64,000 nt of DNA, from NCBI GenBank assembly GCA_017526525.1, contig JAFXRG010000066.1:62001-126000 (forward strand), in the 5' to 3' direction. Origin of the DNA: Clostridia bacterium (GTDB lineage: Bacteria > Bacillota > Clostridia > Christensenellales > Aristaeellaceae). The translations under genes were made by a program, and so were the position numbers. The notes under the pieces were generated by a model. It was not told where the DNA came from and did not search any database. It was given only the letters and a program-made list of their open reading frames with translations. Below, in pieces: positions 15,984 through 26,360 of this stretch. Each line of letters opens with the position of its first letter. Positions within the stretch are counted from its first letter, which is position 1.

Positions 15984-16988
15984 ATGAACCTGATTGTTCC
16001 GAAGAATTACAATCCCGTGCTGGATCTGCGGGATACCGAAATTGCCATTAAGCTGGTCAAGGATTTTTTTGAGCAGGAGCTGGCCAAGGCGCTGAACCTG
16101 ACCCGGGTTTCCGCCCCGATTATGGTGACGCCGGAATCCGGGCTGAATGACAACCTGAACGGGGTGGAGCGTCCCGTCTCCTTTGACGTAAAGGAAACCG
16201 GACAGACGGCGGAGATTGTCCACTCCCTGGCCAAATGGAAGCGGCAGGCCCTGAAAACCTACGGATTTTCCGTGGGGGAGGGCCTGTATACCGACATGAA
16301 CGCTATCCGGCGGGACGAGGAAACCGACAACATTCATTCCATTTTTGTGGATCAGTGGGACTGGGAGCGGATTATGGCGCCGTCCGAGCGGAACGAAAAG
16401 TTCCTGCGGGAGATTGTGAGCCGGATCTACCTGACGCTGCGGAAAACGGAAGGGTTTGTCTGCGCGCATTATCCGCATATCCGTCCGGAGCTTCCGGACC
16501 GGATTACCTTCGTGACCACCCAGGAGCTGGAGGACCGGTATCCGGATCTTTCGCCCAAGGAGCGGGAATACAAGGCCGCGAGGGAATACGGCGCGGTTTT
16601 CCTGATGCAGGTGGGGGGCCTGCTTCGCAGCGGAACGATTCATGACGGCCGGGCGCCGGACTATGACGACTGGTCCCTGAACGGGGATATCCTGCTGTAT
16701 GATCCGCTGCTGGATATTTCCCTGGAGGTTTCGTCCATGGGAATCCGCGTGGATCCGGAAACGCTGATGAAGCAGCTGAAGATCCGGGGGTGCGAGGAAC
16801 GGGCGGAGCTTCCTTTCCAGAAGGCGCTGCTGGCCGGAGAGCTTCCCCAGACCATCGGCGGCGGAATCGGGCAGAGCCGGATGTGCGTGTATTTCCTTCG
16901 GAAGGCGCACGTCGGCGAGGTGCAGGCTTCCCTCTGGCCGGAAGAGGTTCAGAAGGCATGCCGGAACGCCAATATTCCGCTGCTGTAA
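15984..16988 (+). CDS. asnA: Aspartate-ammonia ligase (asparagine synthetase A)
   Basis: 334 aa, the usual AsnA length. Class II synthetase-like fold. Motifs include an RVSAPIMVTPESGLNDNL segment near residue 38, EGLYTDMNAIRRDE, and a C-terminal GGGIGQSRMCVYFLRKAHVGE. It makes asparagine from aspartate, ammonia and ATP (to AMP and PPi). Strong RBS GGAGGGG. The gene is monocistronic, bounded by a hairpin on the 5' side and a terminator on the 3' side. Confidence 0.95.
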   Translation: MNLIVPKNYNPVLDLRDTEIAIKLVKDFFEQELAKALNLTRVSAPIMVTPESGLNDNLNGVERPVSFDVKETGQTAEIVHSLAKWKRQALKTYGFSVGEGLYTDMNAIRRDEETDNIHSIFVDQWDWERIMAPSERNEKFLREIVSRIYLTLRKTEGFVCAHYPHIRPELPDRITFVTTQELEDRYPDLSPKEREYKAAREYGAVFLMQVGGLLRSGTIHDGRAPDYDDWSLNGDILLYDPLLDISLEVSSMGIRVDPETLMKQLKIRGCEERAELPFQKALLAGELPQTIGGGIGQSRMCVYFLRKAHVGEVQASLWPEEVQKACRNANIPLL

Positions 16989-17000
16989 AGACGATGAATT

Positions 17001-17036
17001 GCAAAACGGGAGGATAAAACTCCCGTTTTCTTTTCT
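17001..17036 (+). terminator. Terminator of asnA
   Basis: Perfect 10-bp stem AAAACGGGAG (17001-17010) / CTCCCGTTTT (17018-17027) with a 7-base loop and a U-rich tail CTTTTCTTTG. Confidence 0.9.
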
Positions 17037-17040
17037 TTGC

Positions 17041-17069
17041 TTGACAGCCTGTAAAAAACATGCGAAACT
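17041..17069 (+). promoter_or_regulatory. Promoter upstream of pth
   Basis: TTGACA (17041-17046), 17-base spacer, TGC-GAAACT (hexamer 17064-17069). The -35 is consensus and the -10 weak with an extended TG. It lies just after the asnA terminator. Confidence 0.5.
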
Positions 17070-17076
17070 GTGCTCA

Positions 17077-17104
17077 GCGAAGGAGGGGGAAAGCCCTCCT
17101 TCGC
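17077..17104 (+). other. 11-bp perfect hairpin in the pth leader
   Basis: GCGAAGGAGGG (17077-17087) and CCCTCCTTCGC (17094-17104) are exact complements around a 6-base loop. The 5' arm contains a Shine-Dalgarno-like AAGGAGG that the stem would hide. A T6 run follows 7 bases later (17111-17118 region), so it may be a weak terminator or attenuator, or a 5' stabiliser. Confidence 0.55.
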
Positions 17105-17141
17105 CGCAAGGGTTTTTTGGCGCGGGGATGGAGAGAAGGAA

Positions 17142-17732
17142 ATGGAGAAAAAGATTTACCTGATTGTGGGGCTCGGGAACCCCGGGGAGAAATATGCCCA
17201 CACCCGGCACAATGCGGGGTTTGAGGTAATGGAACAGCTGGAAAAGCATTACGGGGTCAGGTCCCGGAAGAAAATGCTGCAGCCGTGGCAGGAGGCGGAA
17301 TGGACGGACGGAATCCGGAAAATCGTCCTGTGCCGTCCGCTGACTTTCATGAACAACAGCGGAATCGCGGTAAAAAAACTGATGGCCCGTTACGGGGTGC
17401 CGGCGGAAAGAACCCTCATTATCTATGATGATATCGATCTGCCTCCGGGAAAAGTAAGGGTCCGGCCGAACGGGGGTCCGGGTACCCATAACGGAATGCG
17501 CAGCATTGTGGGCGAAACAGGAACGGGGGATTTTCCGCGGATCCGGGTAGGCACCGGGGACCGGCCGAAGGGGGAAGACCTGGCGGCTTGGGTGCTGGGA
17601 CGCCCGGGAGCGGAGGAAAAACCGAAAATGGAAGCGGCCTTTGCCCTGGCGGCGGAATGCGCGGCGGAATGGACGGAAAAGGGCATTGACGCGGCGATGA
17701 GGCTTTGCGCGGAGCACAGGGTAAACGGCTGA
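17142..17732 (+). CDS. pth: Peptidyl-tRNA hydrolase
   Basis: 196 aa from ATG 17142 (GAGAGAAGGA upstream), the normal family length. Motifs: LIVGLGNPGEKYAHTRHNAGF (Asn and catalytic His in the family positions), RPLTFMNNSG, YDDIDLPPGKVRVR and GGPGTHNGMRSI. It hydrolyses peptidyl-tRNA dropped from ribosomes and so recycles tRNA. The mfd gene follows 24 bp downstream, a conserved pairing in Bacillota. Confidence 0.95.
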   Translation: MEKKIYLIVGLGNPGEKYAHTRHNAGFEVMEQLEKHYGVRSRKKMLQPWQEAEWTDGIRKIVLCRPLTFMNNSGIAVKKLMARYGVPAERTLIIYDDIDLPPGKVRVRPNGGPGTHNGMRSIVGETGTGDFPRIRVGTGDRPKGEDLAAWVLGRPGAEEKPKMEAAFALAAECAAEWTEKGIDAAMRLCAEHRVNG

Positions 17733-17756
17733 CGGCCGGAAGGAAAGGACGAAAAA

Positions 17757-21394
<3,638 letters not shown>

Positions 21395-21398
<4 letters not shown>

Positions 21399-21841
21399 AA
21401 AGAAAAGGATGGCCCTGGTGGATGGCCCTGGCTGTGATTGCGGCAGACCGGGTAACGAAGGAGCTTGCGCCGGGAATTTTCCCCGGAGGCCGGGAACTGA
21501 TTCCCGGGGTGATCGGCCTGCGATACGCGGAGAACCGGGGGATCGCTTTTTCCCTGCTGAGCGGAGCGCCCTGGGTGCTGGGGGTGCTGAGCCTTCTGAT
21601 CATCGTTGGGATGTTCCTGTATCTTCGGGGCAAACAGGTGCCCCGGCTGTCGCGGATCGGCCTGATGCTGATGCTCGGCGGGGCTGCGGGCAATATGTTT
21701 GACCGGCTTTTCAGGGGATTTGTACCGGACATGATTGAATTCCTGTTTATGAACTTTGCCGTTTTCAATGTGGCGGATGCCTGCCTGTGCACGGGCTGCG
21801 CGCTGGTGATTCTCAGACTGCTGTTTGGGAAGGATGAGTAA
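21395..21841 (+). CDS. lspA: Lipoprotein signal peptidase (signal peptidase II)
   Basis: 148 aa, four hydrophobic segments. Both catalytic aspartates lie in family motifs: GNMFDRLFRGFVPDMIEF and VFNVADACL. It cleaves prolipoproteins at the lipobox Cys in the cytoplasmic membrane. The lipoproteins encoded in this window (barnase-like, six-repeat protein, L,D-transpeptidase) would be substrates. GTG start overlapping the mfd stop. Confidence 0.95.
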
Positions 21842-22772
21842 AGATTTGGAAGAAAAAGCGTTTCATCTGGTAAGCGACGGCCGGCGGCTGGATGTGCAGC
21901 TCAGCGAGGCGGCAGGCATCAGCCGGAGCCGGGCGGCGGCCCTCATGGAGGAGGGGTACTGCCTGCTGGCCGGGGAACCCTGCAGAAAGGCGGGAACGAA
22001 GCCCCCGGAAGGCCGGGAGGTGGTGTTTACGGTTCCGGCGCCGAAAGAGGCCGCGCCGCAGGCGGAGGATATTCCCCTGGATATTCTGTATGAAGACGCG
22101 GACCTGGCCGTGGTGGTGAAGCCCCGGGGCATGGTGGTGCATCCGGCGGCGGGCCACAGCAGCGGGACGCTGGTGAACGCCCTGCTGGGAACCCTGGATG
22201 AACTGGGCGGAATCGGCGGGGAAATCCGTCCCGGTATTGTTCACCGGCTGGACAAGGATACCAGCGGACTTATGATGGTGGCGAAAACCGACGAGGCCCA
22301 GGCAGAACTGAGCCGGATGCTGAAGGACCGGGAAACCGAAAAGCATTATCTGGCCCTGGCGGAGGGCGTTTTTAAAGAAAAAGAGGGCCGGATTGAGGCA
22401 CCCATCGGCCGGAGCCGGAAAGACCGGAAGAAAATGGCGGTGGATCCGGAGGGCCGGCCGGCGGTTACGGAATGGAAGGTGATCGCCGAGGGGAAGAACT
22501 GCGCCCTGCTGGACGTGCATATCCTGACGGGCCGCACCCATCAGATCCGTGTGCACATGCGCCATATTCATCATCCGGTATGCGGGGATCCGCTGTATGG
22601 CTTTGAAAAGGGCGTCCGGGTGCCTTGCCTGATGCTCCATGCCCGGAGCCTGGCCTTCGCACACCCGCGCACCCATGAAAAAATGACCTTTCAGGCGCCT
22701 CTTCCTGAGGACTTCCTGAAAGGTCTGAAAAGCAACGGGATTGATTTGGAAACGGAAGCGCTTCAGCGCTGA
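21834..22772 (+). CDS. rluD: RluA/RluD-family 23S rRNA pseudouridine synthase
   Basis: 312 aa. N-terminal S4-like domain (residues about 15-75), then the RluA catalytic domain with the active-site motif HRLDKDTSG (catalytic Asp) and a GRTHQIRVHM motif. It isomerises uridines in 23S rRNA; which positions is not decidable from sequence. ATG 21834 overlaps the lspA stop, and its Shine-Dalgarno (GGGAAGG) is too close, so the exact start is uncertain. The 3' end overlaps the convergent RmlD-like gene by 10 bp. Confidence 0.85.
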   Translation: MSKDLEEKAFHLVSDGRRLDVQLSEAAGISRSRAAALMEEGYCLLAGEPCRKAGTKPPEGREVVFTVPAPKEAAPQAEDIPLDILYEDADLAVVVKPRGMVVHPAAGHSSGTLVNALLGTLDELGGIGGEIRPGIVHRLDKDTSGLMMVAKTDEAQAELSRMLKDRETEKHYLALAEGVFKEKEGRIEAPIGRSRKDRKKMAVDPEGRPAVTEWKVIAEGKNCALLDVHILTGRTHQIRVHMRHIHHPVCGDPLYGFEKGVRVPCLMLHARSLAFAHPRTHEKMTFQAPLPEDFLKGLKSNGIDLETEALQR

Positions 22773-23602
22773 GCGTTTTCCAGGAAACGGTCCAGCGCAT
22801 CCTCCACCGGGGGCATCGGCGCAAAGCCGGCAGGGAGCTCCGCCGTCATCCGAAGATTCAGGGGGCGGCGGGGGGAACCGGGAAGATCCGCGGTGGCCAC
22901 CGGCAGAATCCGGCAGTCAATGCCGGCTTTTTTCATGACCATTTCCGCAAATTCTGCCCGGGAGAAGAATCCCTCGTTCCGGACGTGCCAGATGCCGAAC
23001 CTGCTGCCCTCAATCAGGTCGCAGATGGTTTCCGCCAGATCCCGGGCATAAGTCGGGGAACCGAACTGGTCCCGGGCCACGCGGAGAACCTGGCGATCCT
23101 GGGCGGCCTGCATCAGGGGACGAAGGAAATCGCCCTTGCCTTCACCGAAAATCCAGTCCGCCCGGACGATGATGTATTTTGTCAGCAGGGAACGAACCGC
23201 GTCCTCCCCCTGGACCTTGCTCATGCCGAAAACATTTTTCGGGGCGGTTGGGTCCGCGGCGGCGAAGGGTTCCTCGCCGGCGCCGGAGAAAACCTGCGGC
23301 GAGGACAGGTAGAGCAGTTTTGCGTTTACCCGGACAGCGGCCCGGGCAACGGTCAGCGTGCCCAGTCCGTTGAGGGCGGCGCATTTTTCCGGCAGGGATT
23401 CAGCCTTGTCCGCGTTGAAATAGCCGGCGCAGTGCACAATGGTATCCGGCATGCAGCTTTCCACCGTCCGATAGACGGACGGGGCGTCGGTCAGGAGAAA
23501 ATCCGGTTTGTCCACGCCGACACACGGAATACCGCGGGCTTTCAGCCGGCGCATCACTTCCACACCGGGCAGGCTGGCAGAGCCGGTAACGAGCACCTTC
23601 AT
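22763..23602 (-). CDS. RmlD-like NAD-binding protein with degenerate active site
   Basis: 279 aa. Rossmann-type sugar-nucleotide reductase fold like dTDP-4-dehydrorhamnose reductase: DTIVHCAGYFNADKAE, VFSGAGEEPF, PLNLRMTA near the C-terminus. The catalytic YxxxK is FGMSK (Tyr to Phe), the STDYVF motif reads SSPQVF, and the N-terminal glycine motif is GSASLPG rather than G-x-x-G-x-x-G. No rhamnose genes lie nearby. It may bind nucleotide without reducing a sugar, or act as a regulatory subunit-like protein. It lies 69 bp downstream of lysC on the same strand. Confidence 0.75.
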   Translation of the reverse strand: MKVLVTGSASLPGVEVMRRLKARGIPCVGVDKPDFLLTDAPSVYRTVESCMPDTIVHCAGYFNADKAESLPEKCAALNGLGTLTVARAAVRVNAKLLYLSSPQVFSGAGEEPFAAADPTAPKNVFGMSKVQGEDAVRSLLTKYIIVRADWIFGEGKGDFLRPLMQAAQDRQVLRVARDQFGSPTYARDLAETICDLIEGSRFGIWHVRNEGFFSRAEFAEMVMKKAGIDCRILPVATADLPGSPRRPLNLRMTAELPAGFAPMPPVEDALDRFLENAQR

Positions 23603-23641
23603 GCACGGACCTCCTTCTTCAGCGGACGGATCATCGGGGAA

Positions 23642-23673
23642 CGGCGGCCGGCAGGCCGCCGGGTTGTTTTTTT
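23642..23673 (+). terminator. Plus-oriented terminator between two minus-strand genes
   Basis: 8-bp stem CGGCGGCC (23642-23649) / GGCCGCCG (23654-23661), 4-base loop, then GGTTG and T7. Read on the minus strand it lacks a U-tract, so it would stop transcription running rightwards, antisense to the RmlD-like gene, before lysC. Confidence 0.6.
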
Positions 23674-24994
23674 ATCCGACAAACTCATGATAAATGGCGT
23701 GAATGGTGGCTTCAAAGTCGCTGTCATTGACGCCGACGATGATGGAAAGCTCACTGGAGCCCTGGTCGATCATGCGGACGTTGATGCGGGCGCGGCTCAT
23801 GGCGCCGAACAGGCGGGCGGCGGTGCCGCAGTTGTGCACCATGCCCCGGCCGACGGTGGCGATGATGGAGAGATTGTCGCTGACGGAAACGCTGCCGCTG
23901 CCTTCCACCAGCTTTTCAATCCGGCTGATGATCTGGGAGCGGTGGGGCTCAAAAACGGAGCTCTGCACCACGACACACATGCTGTCAATGCCGGTGGGCA
24001 TATGCTCGAAGGAAATTCCTTCTTCCTCCAGGATGGACAGGACCTTCCGGCCGAAACCGACTTCACTGTTCATCATGTTCTTTTCCACGCTGATGACGCT
24101 GTATCCCTTGTGACCGGCGATGCCCGTGATGGTGGGGACCGTTACCTCGTTTGGGGCATTTTTGCTGATCATGGTGCCGGGGTGATACGGCTTGTTGGTG
24201 TTACGGATATTGGTGGGGATGCCGGCCCGGTGCACCGGGAACATGGCGTCCTCATGAAGCACGGAAGCGCCCATATGGCTCAGCTCCCGCAGTTCCTTGT
24301 AGGTAATGGAGGAAATCTCCGCCGGTCCGTCAATGATTCGGGGATCCGCCATCAGGAAGCCGGATACATCCGTCCAGTTTTCATATACGTCCGCATTGAC
24401 GGCCCGGGCGACCAGCGCGCCGGTGATATCGCTGCCGCCGCGGGAGAAGGTGCAGACCTCCCCGTTTTTGCGGGCGCCGTAAAAACCGGGCACCACGGTG
24501 GAAAGCCCGTCCGCCAGGATGGCGGAGAGCTTCTGCTGGGTTGCTTCGTCATCCAGGTGGCCCTCGTCATCAAAAACAATGCCGTCCGCGGCGTCCAGGA
24601 AACGCCAGCCCAGATAATCCGCCATCAGCAGGCCGCACAGGTATTCCCCGCGGCTGGCACACCAGGCCCGGCTTTTGCCGGAGGCGATTCCTTCCTCTAC
24701 CTCGTCCAGCTTTGCGGAGATATCCACTTTCAGGCGCAGTCCCCGGGCGATGGATTCGTAACGCTCCCGGATTTTGGCGAACTCGTCCGTAAAGGGCTTT
24801 CCGTCACTTTTCAGGGTATGACAGAGATAGAGCAGGTCCGTGACCTTCTCATCTTCGCGAAAACGCTTGCCGGGGGCGCTGGGAACAAGGTAACGGCGGG
24901 TAGGTTCCAGCTCCAGGATGCTGCGAACCTTTTTGAACTGTTCATCACTGGCCAGAGAACTGCCGCCGAATTTGGTTACAATACATTCAAGCAA
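23672..24994 (-). CDS. lysC: Aspartate kinase
   Basis: 440 aa from TTG 24994. GGAGGG lies 6-8 bases before this TTG, and the protein then begins with the family motif TKFGGSSLAS; longer frames lack a ribosome binding site. Kinase domain motifs: KFGGSS, SRGGSDITGALVA. Two C-terminal ACT domains (GYSVISVEKNMM and ELSIIVGVNDSDFEA regions) allow feedback control. It phosphorylates aspartate, the first step to lysine, threonine, methionine and DAP. It is transcribed with the RmlD-like gene. Confidence 0.92.
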   Translation of the reverse strand: MLECIVTKFGGSSLASDEQFKKVRSILELEPTRRYLVPSAPGKRFREDEKVTDLLYLCHTLKSDGKPFTDEFAKIRERYESIARGLRLKVDISAKLDEVEEGIASGKSRAWCASRGEYLCGLLMADYLGWRFLDAADGIVFDDEGHLDDEATQQKLSAILADGLSTVVPGFYGARKNGEVCTFSRGGSDITGALVARAVNADVYENWTDVSGFLMADPRIIDGPAEISSITYKELRELSHMGASVLHEDAMFPVHRAGIPTNIRNTNKPYHPGTMISKNAPNEVTVPTITGIAGHKGYSVISVEKNMMNSEVGFGRKVLSILEEEGISFEHMPTGIDSMCVVVQSSVFEPHRSQIISRIEKLVEGSGSVSVSDNLSIIATVGRGMVHNCGTAARLFGAMSRARINVRMIDQGSSELSIIVGVNDSDFEATIHAIYHEFVG

Positions 24995-25047
24995 GGGATT
25001 CCCTCCATACTTTTCCATGTTCGGCGCTCCACAAAGCACCAACTTAT

Positions 25048-25077
25048 ATTCTAAGGCCGGAAGGCATGAATTGTCAA
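25048..25077 (-). promoter_or_regulatory. lysC promoter
   Basis: On the minus strand: TTGACA (25072-25077), 18-base spacer, TAGAAT (25048-25053). The leader to the TTG start is about 45 nt, too short for a lysine riboswitch. It overlaps the end of comF. Confidence 0.7.
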
Positions 25078-25820
25078 ATGTTTCCGTCCTTCAAGGCCCC
25101 TTTCATTGCCCGGGTGAAGGCCAGGAAAAAAATCCGGCGGGCGCCGCCTTCCCGCAGGGCTTCGGCGCAGCGGCGGGCCGTGGTGCCGGTAGTCAGCACA
25201 TCGTCCACCAGCAGCACGGGAAAATCGATGCTTTCACGGGGACGGAAGGCGTGGGCCAGGTTTGCTTCCCGCTGCGCCATATTCAGGGTTGCCTGCGTTT
25301 TTTCCCGGGTTTCCAGGCGAACCAGCAGGGGACGGCAGGGGAGATTCAGCCGGCCGGCCGCGGAGCGGGCCAGGATCTCTCCGTGATCGATGCAGCGCTC
25401 CCGTTTCCGGCTTTCCGGCATGGGAACCCAGGTGACCACGGTGTCCGGCGGGAAGGAAATATGGCCGGGAACCGGAAGAATCAGATCCGCCAGCTCCTCC
25501 GCAATGCATTTTTCCGCCTGATGCTTGAGCCGGATGACCAGCAGCCGCGCCACCCCGGTATGCGGCCGGAGAAACCAGGCGGGAAGGTCCGGCTCCAGGT
25601 CTTCCGTGTCCCAGGCGAAAGCCATGCCGTCCGCCTGCAGACGGCTCCGGCAGTCCGGACAGAGGATTCCGCCTTTGGACAGGCGGCCGCAGGCGCGGCA
25701 AACCGCGCATTCCGGATATACCGTATCCAGAAGAAATTCCTTTACCCGGGGAAGAAAGCGGAAAAACCCGCCGTAAAGATGTTGCTGCTTCATACACTTT
25801 AATTCTTTCAAATCAATCAC
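25074..25820 (-). CDS. comF: ComF-family amidophosphoribosyltransferase-like protein
   Basis: 248 aa. N-terminal zinc-ribbon cysteines (CAVCRACG, then CPDC), then a phosphoribosyltransferase domain with the PRPP motif VLLVDDVLTTGTTA near residue 200. ComF proteins serve DNA uptake during transformation and related DNA processing. GTG 25820 has CAGGA upstream; an in-frame ATG at 25793 is an alternative without a clear site. It stands alone, upstream of lysC on the same strand. Confidence 0.85.
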   Translation of the reverse strand: MIDLKELKCMKQQHLYGGFFRFLPRVKEFLLDTVYPECAVCRACGRLSKGGILCPDCRSRLQADGMAFAWDTEDLEPDLPAWFLRPHTGVARLLVIRLKHQAEKCIAEELADLILPVPGHISFPPDTVVTWVPMPESRKRERCIDHGEILARSAAGRLNLPCRPLLVRLETREKTQATLNMAQREANLAHAFRPRESIDFPVLLVDDVLTTGTTARRCAEALREGGARRIFFLAFTRAMKGALKDGNI

Positions 25821-26061
25821 TGATAAATCCTGAAAGATTCACCCGCCTGACAATAAATGCATTCTACGCTGTACATATCAACACCTTGCGGTTTTGTCCA
25901 TTTTGACAGAATAATGGGCGCTATTTTCCCGCCGGACAAAATTGCAGCATGATCCAATCGTCCGTTTTTGAGGCAGTTTTGCATTGCACTGCAGAAAATC
26001 ATACCGGAAGCATTGCAGGAAAGAAATCCGCCGGAAGCCCTGTATTTCTCATGTATTCCGT
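25821..26061. other. Intergenic stretch with no convincing gene
   Basis: About 240 bases between comF and the riboswitch promoter. A minus-strand open frame of up to 92 codons ends exactly at the comF GTG, but none of its ATGs has a ribosome binding site and I recognise no family. Base composition is more AT-rich than the flanks. Possibly a leader or decayed sequence. Confidence 0.4.
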
Positions 26062-26091
26062 TTGACTTGCTGCGCCGGATTGTTTTATGAT
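26062..26091 (+). promoter_or_regulatory. Promoter of the glycine riboswitch / symporter unit
   Basis: TTGACT (26062-26067), 18-base spacer, TATGAT (26086-26091). The expected transcript start (about 26098) lies just before the first aptamer. Confidence 0.75.
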
Positions 26092-26108
26092 ACATGCAAT
26101 CAAATATG

Positions 26109-26285
26109 GGTCGGGAGAAGTATGCAGGAAAAGGCTCCGCCGGAGCCGCCGAAGGAGTAACGCTCTCAGGTAAACCGACTGTATGCGGACGACATTCCGG
26201 AGAATCCGCCGTTTCCGGCGGTGCCGAAGGTGCAATGGCTGCACGGACGTGTGGTCAAATCTCTCAGGCAAAAGGACGGAAAAGC
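26109..26285 (+). promoter_or_regulatory. Tandem glycine riboswitch
   Basis: Two glycine aptamers in series. Aptamer 1 (about 26109-26180): P1 GGTCGG with CCGAC, core GCCGAAGGAGTAA and CTCTCAGG. Aptamer 2 (about 26187-26285): P1 TTCCG with CGGAA, core GCCGAAGGTGCAA and TCTCTCAGGCAAAAGGAC. These cores are diagnostic of the class. The downstream terminator (26297-26327) is the likely expression platform. Whether glycine turns the symporter on or off cannot be told without folding alternatives. Confidence 0.93.
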
Positions 26286-26296
26286 AACGAACGTTT

Positions 26297-26327
26297 CGCG
26301 GAATGGCTTTTCCATTCCGCGTTTTTT
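26297..26327 (+). terminator. Riboswitch expression-platform terminator
   Basis: Perfect 10-bp stem CGCGGAATGG (26297-26306) / CCATTCCGCG (26312-26321), 5-base loop and T6. It lies between the second aptamer and the symporter RBS (GAGGGAGG, about 26346-26353). Confidence 0.9.
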
Positions 26328-26360
26328 CTGGCCCGTAACGAAGATGAGGGAGGTATCATC

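Noticed and set aside
22985..25054. 689-codon plus-strand open frame over the RmlD-like gene and lysC
   Set aside because: It runs antisense across two genes with clear families, has no ribosome binding site, and no recognisable domain.
25817..26095. Minus-strand 92-codon frame ending at the comF start
   Set aside because: No start codon has a ribosome binding site, no family is recognised, and its 5' end overlaps the riboswitch promoter region.
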